64,000 bases of DNA, taken from the NCBI GenBank assembly GCA_003255025.1, contig QANY01013420.1:991645-1055644 (forward strand), read 5' to 3'. Below the pieces are notes generated by a model. That model saw only the letters and a list, made by a program, of their open reading frames with translations, did no database searches and was not told where the DNA came from. The first letter of the stretch is position 1; each line of letters begins with the position of its first letter. Origin of the DNA: Datisca glomerata (Eukaryota; Streptophyta; Magnoliopsida; Cucurbitales; Datiscaceae). The translations under genes were made by a program, and so were the position numbers. This document shows, in pieces, positions 11,176 through 23,800 of the stretch.

Positions 11176-12480
11176 TTAAATCTTGTAGTAACCAATCTTT
11201 TTACCTATTGAGACGTATCTAATCTTTATCCATTTTGAAGCTACGCATTACTGATAAGTCAGCTCCTGAAATATAGAGATGATTGTTCAATAATTTCTAT
11301 TAGGAAGTCCGACACCTAAAAACACAGCTACACCAACAAGTTTCATAAAGTTGCATTCAATTTCCCAAATCGTTTCCATATAGTACACATTTATATACTA
11401 TTCAGCTTACCACCCAACTATTAAAATTCCAATCTTCTCTGCCACTCTAGGGTATCAGAAGTTGATGAGTTTCATCTTAGAACTACAAGAGAAATATACC
11501 TACATATAAGTAATTTTTTTAAAAATTACAATCAATTTACAATAAACTCCTTTTAGAAGAAGTTTACTGTTGGGCTCATATAACGATTCATGAAACCAAT
11601 CATTTTCTTCTAGAAGCTAATGATGAGTACTCAACATCCCCTAAAAATTTAATTGGCTAAAGTGAACAATTAAATAAAACTAAACCTAATAAATAATCAA
11701 CCAACAATAAAACTAACAACTTGATTCTACTACCATAAACGGCTAACTTACATAATGAAAACCTCAAACAGAAGAAAGAAAAATTCATACAAGGGTCCAA
11801 CTAAATATGCATATTGGTTTAGAAAAATAGAGTCAAACCATGATAAATAATAACCTTTGAATACCAAAGCAGCCTTTAACTGAAAATCACCAGCAATAAA
11901 TCTAACACAAATATGTAGATTCCACAGCATTAAGGAAAACCTGTAAAAAGAAAAGCCTAACTGATAACATAATCAAAGTAAGCGAAAGGGATAAAAGACC
12001 AAAGTAATTACAAAAGGAGTAGTATACACGGCTAGTCAAGAAAAATGGCCATTACCAATGCACAAAAATCACTAATCATAATTCAAATGACTTCACCATT
12101 TTTATTCTTTATCTCAAAACATTAGTTTTGTCCATTATAAATCTCATAGCATACTGTTAAATTAGACTATATTTGCTTCATAATAAATATTTTAACATCG
12201 TGTAATTAAGTTGTGTAAGGACAATATCTAATCTAATAGACATGAAATCGTTGCTGGAAGGATAAACATATATGCTTTCAAGTTTCTAATATCACAACAA
12301 TTTAACAATATAACTTCGTTGAATTGCACAAAATAGATATATGATTCACATATTTGAGACCTAGAGGATTTCCCATGATTCTTTTCGAAACTGTCTCTAT
12401 CCAAACACAAAAAATGAAGACTAGCTCAAATGATTAAAGAGAGCGAAGAAAAAGCTGAGACAAATGAAGAATCGACCATC
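11176..12480. other. AT-rich region, nothing recognised
   Basis: No reading frame longer than about 60 codons, no RNA gene and no terminal repeats that I can support. It lies between the minisatellite and a more GC-rich segment. Confidence 0.5.
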
Positions 12481-13061
12481 TGGTCGCTATTGTTTGTAAA
12501 AAAAATTTAAAAAAATAAAGAGGATTAGGGAATTACGTGAAACGAAGTAAATCTTTGACAGGATAGAGTTCACGCTAGTAATCGGAAACCACAGAGTTAG
12601 AGAGACTTTCGAGAGAGCGTTCCCAACTGGGAAATCGATGAATTCAGAGACCCAAGAGAGGGACTATGAGATAGAGCTCAGAGAAGAGAGAGTTGTGCAA
12701 GAGAATCCATGACAGAGATTTGAAAGTGAGAGCTGTAAGAGAGGCATGCAAGAAAGATTTGAGAGAGAGCTTCACCTCGCGAGGAGCCTTCGTTGCAGAG
12801 ACAACTATGTGTAAACTTCATTGCACAGAGAGGGGTCAGGGCTTGAAGAGAGCCACAGTACGGTGTGAGACAAATATTGACTTTGGTTTTTTAGTTTTAA
12901 TTAGGCGTGGGTTTGGATTTTTGTTCCTCGCCTTTGCTCGCGTCTTTGCCCGCATAAAAATTAGTCGACTCTCATTGTGTTTTAATAAGAAACGCGGTCG
13001 TTCAGTGTTATTAAAGCACTTAATTCTATTATTAATGTTGGTCATTCTGATTATTTGGTGA
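12481..13061. other. GC-richer segment, possible promoter/leader of a lost transposon gene
   Basis: Base composition rises and the strand shows GAGA-rich tracts (12595-12780), which read as CT-rich leader on the minus strand. A 122-codon frame at 12693-13061 (plus) has no recognisable domain and is rich in Arg/Leu/Phe, as expected by chance. The block CGCGTCTTTGCCCGC near 12939 and AAACGCGGTCGTTCAGTG near 12990 stand out from the AT-rich surroundings. This could be the 5' end of a minus-strand gene carried by the CACTA-like element, but that is inference. Confidence 0.3.
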
Positions 13062-15659
13062 TTAACGTACTAAGCATGCACATATGATATGATTATATAC
13101 AACAATTTATTAGACATATCACCATGAAATTTCTACAACCAGCTTTCCTTGAGGAGAATGTGGCCCAGTGTTTAAATCCTCAGTTTGTGTAAACCTATAT
13201 CATGAACTTAACCTATAGACTTCGTACTGTTACAAAATTCCGATTGTACATGAAGAAGATTTGAAAGATGCTCTTGTCAATAAAATATTAAAAAAAACTG
13301 GTATATATGTCTGTCATAGTAGCGAGAATATTATTTGATGAAATGAATATTTAGTAGAAATCAAATAATTGAGTCCTCTGTTATATGTCGAGTTAGCTTT
13401 GGTGATGTAAGTAATACAGATGCAATTGAGTCAAAAAGTTACGACAGTGAGAGGACATATGCCAAAATGTTATTGACTATCCATATCTACTCGTGTGCCG
13501 CATGCACATGCATGATTGAATTGTCTTAAAAACTATTAAAACTAATTCGAAGACATAATAATTCATTAAAAGAACAAATTAATTACAGAAAACGCTTGAC
13601 GATCCTCTCCAAAATGCGATTTATGATCTCATAACACAATTTATATAAAATATCAAAATAAGTTTCTGTGATTAAACTTACATAATAGTTACTTAAAATT
13701 AAAGTTTATGCAAGACTAGGGAAACGAGCTAATCCTTTTATTATGGGATAAATATTATTTTTACGTAACAGAATTCTCAAAAAACAGCTAATAACAACTC
13801 CGTGAGCACACGTGGGTACTCGAAAGGAGACCAGCTAAAAATTTGTTTGTGTAATTAATTTCTGCAACTTTTTTAATAAAAGAAGATTGGGGGCCCTGGG
13901 AAATGGGACACATTAGTAATCAATTCAAAAAGTGGAGGTTGGGCTTAGGTAATTACGACAGCGTATCAAGTGTAAGAAAGCATTCGTTGACCTTTAAAAA
14001 ACGATAAACACTGTTACGTCAATTAACACAAAATTTTAAAATTTTAAACTTTTGAAGTATGAAATGAAATTTATAAGGTTATATCACATACGCTACTAAT
14101 CCATCCTAAACATATCAGAAACACTCATTCTTCATTTTGTATTAATTATATCTGACCATTTGATCAGATAAAATTAACTTTTATCACAAATATCTAGCAA
14201 AATCTTTGATATTAAGTAGCTAAACATCATTTTTAAGAACTATTTTCAGAAGACAGATGTCAAAGATTGTTAAAATAACATAATTGATCAATGGACAAAA
14301 GGCTAGCTTTGGCAAGGGAACTGATTGAGCCTTACATTTACTTCTCTTCGATGGAAGTTTTATTTTCTCAGAATGTATCCTAATTTTTGACATAATTCTT
14401 TTTTTGATGCTTGTTTAGTCTCTGATAAAAAAAGATATACATTGGTTATATTTCATCTCTACAACAAGTTTAGTAATGAGCATAACGGCTCTATTGATCA
14501 AAAAGATCAAAGTATGTACTGAATAATTAATAAAACAAAAGAGCTGGTTAGGATTGTATAATTTTTCAAAAACAGTCTCGTAAAGAATTATGGTGGAGTT
14601 GCGTTCTTCAGTATGTTTGGGACTAGAAGTAATTTACTCATTTAAATAATACTATTTTAGATGAAAATTGCTATCAAAAGTAATTCTTAACGTTTTTACG
14701 GCATACTAGCTTAGATCTTATGCAATTTACTGGTGTTTCATAGCGTTCAAAGAACACGATCCTTTTACATTTTTATAGCGTTTTTCTACTCCTACTACAT
14801 AAGTATTAATAGGAAGTTGGACTCCTAAAAAATAAGTAATAATAGGGTTTGTTCTCCTATATGGTATGAACTACTACATGGGTTTGGTATATGCTATGCC
14901 TGCTATGGTCATTGTGTACCTATCACACGACTATTTTGCTTACCAGTTTAATGCTTTCAAAATAATAATTTCAAGTAACACGAATATTAAAGACAACATC
15001 AATAAAATAACTAATATTAATAACATATCACTTCAACAAATTGTTAAATATAATTTGTAGAAGTGTCTTTAAAAGAAAAAATGTGCTTCAAACAATTATA
15101 TCTATCACATACATGTGATAAAATAGTGTTCTATACATTTTAGGTGGTGTTTTGCTCAATGTATAGAATGTTATGCAATGAAAATTCAACAGGGAGTTCT
15201 CTTATCAATACACATTCTTGTGTTTAGTTACTAATTTGTGCTTCTTATAGTTATTTTTATAGGTACATGAGTTCTTCATTCATCAATCTCCTTAATGTAA
15301 ACTCCTCATTTAATTTATAATTCACATTTTCTCACTCTTTAATCCTCTCTATAGATCATCTTCTCTCGCTCCTATACTTCATCTTTTCTATTTTCATTAG
15401 CATTTTCATTTGAACCAAATACAACCTTAAGTGATTCCAAAAAAAAAAAAGACTCGCAGACTCACCAACATCTCTTTCACTCCAAAGAAAAAGTCTTGTG
15501 TACACAGCCCTAACATTGATATTCTCTATTTTTCTTCTTAGAACACTATAATTTCGTTTTAGGTGATTCTAAGTATTTTTAGTGTAACACACTCTCTTAT
15601 TCCCCACTCTCTTATTCTCTCTTCTAGCAAGGTACTGGTAGATAACATAGAACTTTCCT
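13062..15659. other. AT-rich intergenic DNA, nothing recognised
   Basis: About 2.6 kb without a supported gene. The longest frame (14866-15060, plus) has no family features. A small imperfect hairpin made of two TCTATACATT / AATGTATAGA arms lies at about 15131-15170. No transposon ends were identified. Confidence 0.5.
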
Positions 15660-15662
15660 TAA

Positions 15663-16371
15663 AGGTCGTTTGATTCGCGTAATCTAAAATGACTATTGCA
15701 ATTCAATTGCTTATAAAAATATGATTGTCTATTTGGTTGTATATGATAATCTATGAAGTGATAGATAATTTATGATTGCATGTTTGCTATAAGTTAACTA
15801 TAGTTTTTAATTTATGTAAATAATAAAGAGTTACTTAAATGCCCTAATTAGTTACATCTTATGTAAAATATTTTGACTTGCAATTTTCACATTAATTTTA
15901 ATTAATATTTAAATAAATTAAAATGCATGACTAAAATTTAAAAAGTTTATTTTAATTAAATTAATAAAGTAAGATAGATAATGAAAAATATATTGACGTG
16001 AACTTTTAACATTAATTTTTAATTATTGTTATTAATATTTAAATAAATTAATATTGTTAAAATAAACATTAATAAACTTAATTTTAATTAAATTAAAAAA
16101 TCAGAGAGAATGTGATAGAAAGAAGTGGGTTTTACTTTATTTCATATGAGAGTATGAAAGTAATTCTGTTTGATATTAGAAATGTAATTGCATTATAAAT
16201 TATGATTGCTTCCATCTGTTCAATTTAATTGTGTCAAAAGATTACAAATTAAGATTGTATTAAATTAGAATTACAGTCTAATATGATGAATACTCTAAAT
16301 AAATATGATAACTCAACTGCAAGAGAATTATAATAAGATTTTAAAAGAGTATAGTCAATCAAACGGGACCT
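15663..16371. mobile_element. Harbinger/Tourist-like MITE with TAA target duplication
   Basis: The 709-bp AT-rich segment starts AGGTCGTTTGATT and ends AATCAAACGGGACCT, so the ends are imperfect inverted repeats. TAA lies at 15660-15662 and again at 16372-16374, the trinucleotide target duplication typical of PIF/Harbinger and Tourist elements. It has no coding potential. A 3-bp duplication is weak evidence alone; the combination with the ends makes the call reasonable. Confidence 0.6.
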
Positions 16372-16374
16372 TAA

Positions 16375-17444
16375 AGGTTTATTATATATAAATATAGTCT
16401 CATTAGAGAAATAAGCCATTTTTGAAAAATAAGTAAGTGAATGGCCGAAAAAATTGTATTTGCAAGAATGACCAGTTTTTTTGTAATTGTAATTTTTTTT
16501 TTACAAAACTGAAAAATTTTATATACAGGTGTACTTTGATATATAAAAATGTACTATGGGTATATATTTATATACCATGATATATTTTAATGTGCCATCA
16601 ATGTATTTTAAATCTACCATCAATATACCGTAGTATATTTTAATATACCATTAGTATATATGTAGTATATTTTTATATATCATCCGGTATCATATCCATT
16701 CCCACACACAAAGCTGTCTCATCCTTCTTCTTCATCTGTCTCGCTCAAAAAATTAGAAACTCATAAATCAAAACCATAAAATAAAGAAATTTTTTAATTC
16801 TTTCGTTGTAGAACTATGACCATCAAAGATTTGAAGCTCCACTCCTCTCCACAACCTTCAAAAAATGGGTTCCATCATTTTTGCTCATCGAGATTTGAAA
16901 TTATTTTTAACGGCGATTTTGAAACTCAATCGTTGAATCTCAGCACCACTACACCACGCACGCGACAAAGAAGCATGGAGAAAACGCTAGGAAGAAGAAA
17001 GAGGTAGAGAAGGAGTGAGAGATCGCGAGAGAGAAGACAAAGGGAAATAAGAAAGATAGAAATCGATAATTTTACAAATAATAAATTTTTAGGCCATTTT
17101 CTAAAAGAGTTAAAATAATTGACTTATAAACCTAATTTTCCGATAAATATAATTGTTAAAGTTACAAAGTTATTGAGATTGGGGTTAATGGACACGGACC
17201 AACCCTTCTTCAATTTTTAGTCTACCTTTGGATACGAGAAATATTATTCGAAAAATAAAATGAAGAGGAAAAATTAAAAGAATGAAAGAAAAAAGAAACA
17301 ACATTGGCAAAGTAGTAAACATTCGCTTCCACTTCTAGAAACTAATTAAAATAAAATATTACTAATATATTCATAGAAGTAAACTTTTCATAATTTTATC
17401 CCTCAACGACCTTTTTTCCATTGGGGTCTTTTTTTTCTTATTTG
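16375..17444. other. Downstream flank of the LBD gene with TA-rich low-complexity repeats
   Basis: Between 16530 and 16690 short motifs such as GTATATTTTAATATACCA and TACCATCAATAT recur in direct and inverted form. A 63-codon frame at 16816-17007 has no recognisable domain. The LBD 3' untranslated region must lie at the right end (below 17445). Confidence 0.5.
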
Positions 17445-18433
17445 TCAAGTCCAAAGAGTTTCCCACATTGAGCCTAGGCTATTAATTTCTTCATAGAAGC
17501 TTGAATTAGGGTTGTGCTGATAGCTCTGAGAAGGACAAGCAGTGAAATGGTCAAGTGTTTGATGAGGAGGAGGTGCTTCTTCTAGAGAATGTGCAAATTC
17601 TTTGCAAGTAATGCTCACAAGGTTTGATTGTTGGCATTGTATGTTGACAATCTCCCCTTGTGTCTTGGCTAATTGTGCTTGGAGCTCATTTACTTGCTTT
17701 TGTAGTTGACATATTATCCCTGTGCACCCATATATTGGATCTCGTATTCTTGCACTTGCTTCATAAACTATGCTACTTACTGCATCTGCCCTTTGTGATT
17801 CAGGAAGCTCCTAAAAAATTTAAACAATTATTACATTAATTTTACTGTACATGGACAATGAACATCATCATGTCTTTATCGTTTGTTACATTAGTACATA
17901 AAAAGTAGTCATTAATTATTTGGTTAAACACGTGGGCCATTATAGTTTTTAAACTAATTAATATGACACAGAAATAGAAAAAGAAATCTGAAATGCCATA
18001 ATTAGAGTCCAATTTCTTCAAAATAATGCTACTGTTATACTTACCTTAATTTATTTTATTTGAATAATTCAACACAAACTTACTTACCCAAATAATACAC
18101 CGCACTGCAACCAGTGAAAACTGTACTCTAATCCGAATGATTTGTCAAATATTTTGGTAAAATTTATTTCCAGTGAAGTACCTGGAGAAACTTGATGATG
18201 TTGCTGGCACCAAACACACGGTGGGCCATGGTGAATTTTGCTGGTTCATTAGGAGGAAAATAAGGACCTAATACACATTTCTCAGTGCATCTTCGCCTTA
18301 AAATTTTACAAGCAGCACATGGGCTTATTACAACGGAATGAGTTGTTATTGGTACAGAAGCAGACGAAGACGTTAACCCAGACAAAGTACTTGTCAAATA
18401 GCTTCTTGTTGTGTTCATGTCACTCTCCTCCAT
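17445..18433 (-). CDS. LBD: LOB-domain (LBD) transcription factor, class I, LBD1/LBD11-like
   Basis: Plant-specific nuclear DNA-binding regulator. Two exons: 18433-18182 (84 codons) and 17810-17445 (121 codons plus TGA), joined in phase 0 across a GT...AG intron, giving 205 residues. The LOB domain is complete. The zinc-finger-like C block has C39, C42, C49 and C53 (C-x2-C-x6-C-x3-C). The GAS block follows with FGASNIIKF at 74-82 and a conserved RDPIYGC at 107-113. A class I coiled coil uses L120, L127, L131 and I138 (L-x6-L-x3-L-x6-I). The tail ends WETLWT. The intron after FLQ is at the family's usual place. I chose the start at 18433 (AAAATGG context); an upstream in-frame ATG at 18625 would add 64 hydrophobic, low-complexity residues encoded in what looks like 5' leader. 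Class I membership is secure; the LBD1/LBD11 subgroup is inferred from the GAS/coil sequence and the LWT end. The gene stands alone among transposons. Confidence 0.93.
17811..18181 (-). other. Intron of the LBD gene
   Basis: 371 bp, starting GTACTTCACT and ending TTTTTTAG on the minus strand. Removing it joins FLQ to ELPESQRADA, which restores the continuous GAS block seen in this family. Confidence 0.92.
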
Positions 18434-18454
18434 TTTCGTCTCTCCTGGATTAGT

Positions 18455-18479
18455 GAGAGAGAGAGAGAGAGAGAGAGAG
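18455..18479. repeat. GA/CT microsatellite in the LBD 5' leader
   Basis: About twelve GA dinucleotides on the plus strand (CT on the sense strand of the gene), 22 bp upstream of the chosen start codon. CT-rich leaders are common in plant genes, and this argues that the stretch is untranslated. Confidence 0.8.
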
Positions 18480-18625
18480 CGAATGGGTTGGGTTGAACTT
18501 TGAAGCAGAAAAACAGAGGTATAAATAGGAAACAGAATGTGGAAGGAAGAGAAAGAGAGTTGACTGTGGAAAGTGAGGAATGAGAGTTGAAATTTCGTCA
18601 TAGGTTTGCCGGGCTGCTTTACCAA

Positions 18626-19013
18626 ATTTTATTAGTCTAATTCGTTAGGTTTATTACATAATTACTTAGAATAACAACACTACACTTACTAGTGAAGTGT
18701 CACTAATGAATAAATGAATATATCCAGAAATGTATGAATGATGTATCTGTAATAAGCACGACTCAACTCACAAATCAGAATAATTGTTCACTTTAGCCAG
18801 CGCCCCATAGTTATCAAGTATACTATATTGCTGTATATGCACATCTCCTGCATAGTCTGAATAAATGTGGAATCTCCAACATCATGACTAGTTGAAACTT
18901 TAAAACTTAAACAATGAGAGACGTAGAAATGATGTGAAACATTTGTTGATATATAATTTACAATTTACTTAATCAAAACAACGCATGCTATCGGGGATGT
19001 GAGCATACTTTGG
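18626..19013. other. Presumed LBD promoter region
   Basis: AT-rich and without a reading frame. No clear TATA box in the correct orientation could be chosen. It runs directly into a short tandem duplication and then a copia LTR, so the intact upstream region of the gene is only about 0.5 kb. Confidence 0.4.
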
Positions 19014-19123
19014 AAGCTAAACATAAAACAAAAGCATATCTTGTAATTGTCTTACATATGGTTTCGTTAAGCTAAACATAAAACAAAAGCATATCTTGTA
19101 ATTGTCTTACATATGGTTCGGTT
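19014..19123. repeat. 55-bp tandem duplication
   Basis: Two nearly identical 55-bp units beginning AAGCTAAACATAAAACAAAA start at 19014 and 19069 and differ only near their ends. The second unit abuts the copia 5' LTR at 19127. Confidence 0.9.
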
Positions 19124-19126
19124 AAT

Positions 19127-20708
19127 TGTTAGGATTATGCGTTAAAAGCATTTAAATTCTACTATATTTATCAAGACATTTAATTCTGATTAATAATAAA
19201 TAATTTATTCTTATATTATGTGCAATACATTTTTGTAAAATGTCCACAAGTATAATAATACTTGATTTATGTGTCTTATGGAATTTAGTTCATGGGAACA
19301 AGGTATTTAACCAAAAGTCATTTATGACTTGTAAATACTTAATTTCACAGTCTATTAAAGCTGTGCGCTCTACTAAGAAAAGATTGTAGTACATTAATTA
19401 TTTTATGTAGAGTGACTTACTTTGATCACTAGATAGAGTATCTAGTTAATGTACTAGCGCATCTAGAATGCATTGAAATGACTAATGAGTCTGATTTCAG
19501 TATAATACTATCAAATAAAAATCAAGACTCATTGCTATTATTTTATGAGTGCTCTCGATCTTGAGAGAGTTATGAGCTCATATTTGATAGCTTAGTTGTT
19601 TTGATCTATTAAGAATGAGACTCAATGAGTCAACATATTTAGTAGATTGGATGGCTGAGTTCTTAAATACTAAGTCCATAGATTCTCAATAGTAGAATCC
19701 ATAGACACTTTTAATTAAGTGACATAGTACTTCTTAAATAATTCATTTGTTTGGTCATAATAAACTAAACGCTTAATGACTCTAGTGGAGTACTAGAGAT
19801 TGGATAATTTTACTTGTGGCATCAAGTATGAAAAAATTTTATAGTTGACCGATAGAAAGAATTTAAAACCTAAGGATACAAAAATGTGTATAAATATTAG
19901 GTCGATAGTAATTAACCTAATTATGCACAGTACTATATTATGGAGGGATATTACATAATGAATAATAGGTCAAGGATAGTTACGTCGAGTAATATAAAAT
20001 ATACTTGGAGTTCAATTATGATTTTAAAGTGGAGTTAATCATAATTAATAATTAATAAATTCGATTATGGGTTTAATCTATAGAATTTATTAATTATGTA
20101 GTCAAATATATTTTTATCCTTATGGTCCCCTTACTAGTTTTGAATTTGAGTTACGTTATAACGAGACTTGTTTAATGAATAAGTCGCTCAACATGAATAG
20201 TCTATAGTCAACCAGAATACTCTATAGTCAATCAAGTGATCTAAAATTAGCTCCATTTCTTTCTAAAAAGGCCAAAGATTAATTACAATTAATTTATTTA
20301 ATTTCAATTAACAAATTAATATATATACATATATATATATACACACATGGTTGGGAATGAAATTCCCAACCGTTGTATTCCTTTTGGATGGGTTATCAAA
20401 CCCATTCATGAAGGGTTGTTTTCTTCGTAAGTTTTATAACTTCTTTCTTGTACAGTTTTTTTCTTTAGAGAATTAGAATATGACTTTGGCCGAACATTTT
20501 TTTAGAAGTAAAAAGATGAGTTAGTTTTTTATGTGATCTTATTCGAGCACCCACCTGCTCGTGATTTTGAGACATAGCAATGGTAACTATGAGGTTTTGA
20601 TTTTGAGATCGTCACGCTTCAATATGTATTTTTCCTAATATGTAATATAAATAGGTTGTTTCTCGAATATTTTAAGATCTTGTACTTTTCGCTACGTTGA
20701 TTCCTTCA
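19127..20708 (+). repeat. 5' LTR of the 19-27 kb copia element
   Basis: 1582 bp, starting TGTTAGGATT and ending GATTCCTTCA. It matches 25158-26725 in the same orientation over its length, including a CTTGTACAGTTTTTTTC-like segment and a GAATGGGTTATCAAACCC block near 20386. Confidence 0.9.
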
Positions 20709-20710
20709 AT

Positions 20711-20722
20711 TGGTATCAGAGC
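20711..20722 (+). other. Primer-binding site (tRNA-iMet)
   Basis: TGGTATCAGAGC, two bases after the LTR end, is an exact match to the complement of the plant initiator-Met tRNA 3' end. Confidence 0.92.
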
Positions 20723-20899
20723 AAAGATTTTTAATTATTCGAGAAATTCCTTGAGAAATATAAATATATTTTTATTATTATTTTCAATATTCCCTTGCAT
20801 AACTATTTAGATTTTACGTGTAAATTTCCGTTGGTTATGTAATTAGAGAGACAATCTAATGTAGAGTTTAATTTCCCTTTAGGATTTATATTTAATTTT

Positions 20900-23800
20900 C
20901 ATAGATTCTTGTAAACTTTCTTTGAGAAAGTCGGGATTATTATGTAAATATTCGTATCGGGTGGAGATCAAAACAACACGAAAAATAAATCAAAAAACGG
21001 ATAAAAATGCACGTCCGCGTAGAAGGTGACAGTATGGACAGGCTCGGTATTTGGATCATAACTTTCGGATACAATATCAAATTGAGTCCATTTAAAATCC
21101 TCTCGAAAGAAGACCAAATTCTGAGGTTTCCCCTATTAAATATGAGGCTAAATTTGAGATGTTAGGGATCGATCTCACTCTATCTGAGGATCAGTTTTAG
21201 ACTTTAAAGTAAGATATGATAGAGTTATGCAATGCTATTGTATATTTTATATATTTATCTTTTATACCTTGCTATTTTGTTTATTATATTTTATACCTAG
21301 CATGCTTAGATAATTTTATTTCATGCACATCACATTTAGATACCATGTGACTTTAGGTTTCTAAAAGGAGAAGTGTTTGTGATTGCATAATAAAGATAAA
21401 ATTAAGCATAATTGATTAGGGTATAAAATGGTTAACCCTAAAAGCATGTTATTATCTTTTATTTAAATATAATTTTTTATTTTAATAATCTTGCTAGATA
21501 TTTAACTTGTCATTAATGAAATTGTGAGATTATTATAAATTAGATCAAATTAAATTGACTTAAATATGATACTAATTGAGCATGTTTGTTTAATTGAAGT
21601 AGGTTGCTAAAGATTATCTTGGCTAATTACCTAATGTCACTTAGTAATGCACGGTAATAAAAACTCACGTAATTTAAAAAATCAAGTGGGAGCGAGATTC
21701 TTAATCGAAACTCACGGTCTCCATTATTGGATCTGAGTAAGGTGCTAGAATATCTCGTCTTCAATCTTAGAAGCTCCCAAATTGAGGGTGTCAAAGTATC
21801 AGATATTACAAGTTTGGTCTTTGTAATGATCACCTTGATCAGTGAATAACTGAAAACAATCTGCCTAAGCAGGAGTTCTCAACTTGTCACAAGTCTGAGG
21901 GTGAAACAATGGTATACACTTTATTCATTTTTGTAGTATTCCACCTAAGTGGTTCTTATTACTTATTTCGAGAGGCCAAAGCTGAACGTTAGTTAATTGC
22001 TAGATATTAATACTAGATTAGTATGATTACTATGTATTAATGTTAGATTGGTAATTAGACAGTAAAAAGAAGCAAGTACACTCCTCAATTATGCTATCCT
22101 AGTTCTTTATTAGAGTTCCACTTAGGCGAATAAAATTAATATTGTAGATAGATTGAATTTTAGCTCCATGTTACATAGTGTCATTATATGACAAATGTGT
22201 TGGAACTATAGTAAATTCATTCTCCATGGAAGCTGATACAATTATTAATCTCCAATAAAATGTCTTAAGGGTATTGTTAAACACTAAGATGGAAAAGGAA
22301 ATTCTAGTTGATGACTATATCCTTATGGTTATTTTTATAACTAGAAAGAGATTTATATAGCTAAAATCAATGGAAAAATCTAAATCAATATAGCCTTGGA
22401 TACCTAATCGGATCCTTTACATCAATTCATGATTAAACTACAACACTTGTAGAACTGTTTAATCGAGCTGAACTATACTAGGAACTCCAGATAGCTAAGA
22501 AAATCCCAAAAGACAGATTTTGTTAAACATGACCCAGTCCACTTCTTCTTTTGAGCTTAAGCTTAGCCTAGAAAAGATGAAGATGATAAATATCACTAAA
22601 TATAGTTGACTTAGAGAAAGAAAGAGAGAGCAAGCTCTACTGGGAAATGCTTCTATTGTGGAAAGACCGGATACAAGAAAACCAGCTAATAGGTTTTTTA
22701 ACTATAAAGAGGTGAAACATGCATCTCATTAAGAAATGATCAGTGATTGATTCTACTACATTCGAGTCTGTACACTCTGAAATCACAAATCACATTCACA
22801 ATCCTTTGTGAAAGTTCTAGGAAACTAGAAAACTAAATGAGAAGGTTTGCATGTTATTCTTTGAATAGAGGGATACGCACTATTTTGGATAGTACATTTA
22901 TTTCTAAATTTTTGTTGCATGATATAGAGTAAAATAACTTATAAATAATACATTATAGAAGAGAAAAATTTCTCAAGCCAACTATATGTCTATAACATAT
23001 GTCATGGTCATATTATCTAAGTGTGATTCGAAGACTAGTAAAAGACAGGCTTCATGGCCTTTAAATTTATAAACTCTTACAAGTAAGTGAGTTCATTACT
23101 GATAAATATATGACCAAGAGTTATTTTGTGACAGAACGACATAGAGGTCTCTGACATTAGTGTTGGAGTATATTACTTGAGCAGACAAGTGAAAGTCTAG
23201 GTGATGGGTGGCTATGGGTATAATGTCAATTTTATCGACTGGTACTCTAGATATGACTATCTTTATCTTATGTTTCTCGATTTTGTAACTTTTGATTAAT
23301 CAAATAGTTTAGAACAAAAGTCGAGAAGGCATTGGACAGACAAACTATGTCTCTTCGATTTGATCGAAGAAGTAAATACCTCTAAATGACATTCACTAAG
23401 TACAATGTGAATATCAGGATTATATCCTAGTTTGTTAAATCTGGGTCACCCTGAGAATAGTAAAATAGTAAGGAGAAATATTTTCTTTTAACATAATGAG
23501 ATCTATGTGTAATTATTTAACTTGAATTTTTTCTTTTTGAGGATTAGCTTTATAGATTATGTTTTTGAATCTAACATCATCTATGATAGTTCTTGAAACA
23601 CCACAAGAATTATGGAATGTTCGTAAACCTAGTTTATGTAACCTTCATATATGTGGATATCTAGCACACGTGCTAAAAGAGAATGTTGTCAAGCTAGATG
23701 GTAGATCAAAGTGAAATCTAACTATAGGCTATGTAAAAAGGAATGTGGGTTATTTGTTCTTATAGTACCAAGAATAAGAAGTTTTTGTAAGTATAAACAT

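Noticed and set aside
12693..13061. 122-codon open frame on the plus strand
   Set aside because: No recognisable domain and skewed Arg/Leu/Phe composition. It lies in a segment whose GA-rich composition better suits the untranslated leader of a minus-strand gene.
14866..15060. 63-residue hydrophobic frame starting MNYYMGLVYAMPAM
   Set aside because: No family resemblance, no splice partners, and in AT-rich intergenic DNA where such frames arise by chance.
16816..17007. 63-codon frame downstream of the LBD gene
   Set aside because: Low-complexity Ser/Thr/Arg content with no domain and no sign of conservation.
18434..18625. 64-residue N-terminal extension of the LBD protein
   Set aside because: Encoded by CT microsatellite and low-complexity leader, without similarity to any LOB protein. 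The downstream ATG at 18433 has a better context and gives the usual family length.
20711..20722. tRNA gene
   Set aside because: TGGTATCAGAGC here is the retrotransposon primer-binding site; no cloverleaf surrounds it. I found no convincing tRNA, rRNA or snRNA gene in the window.
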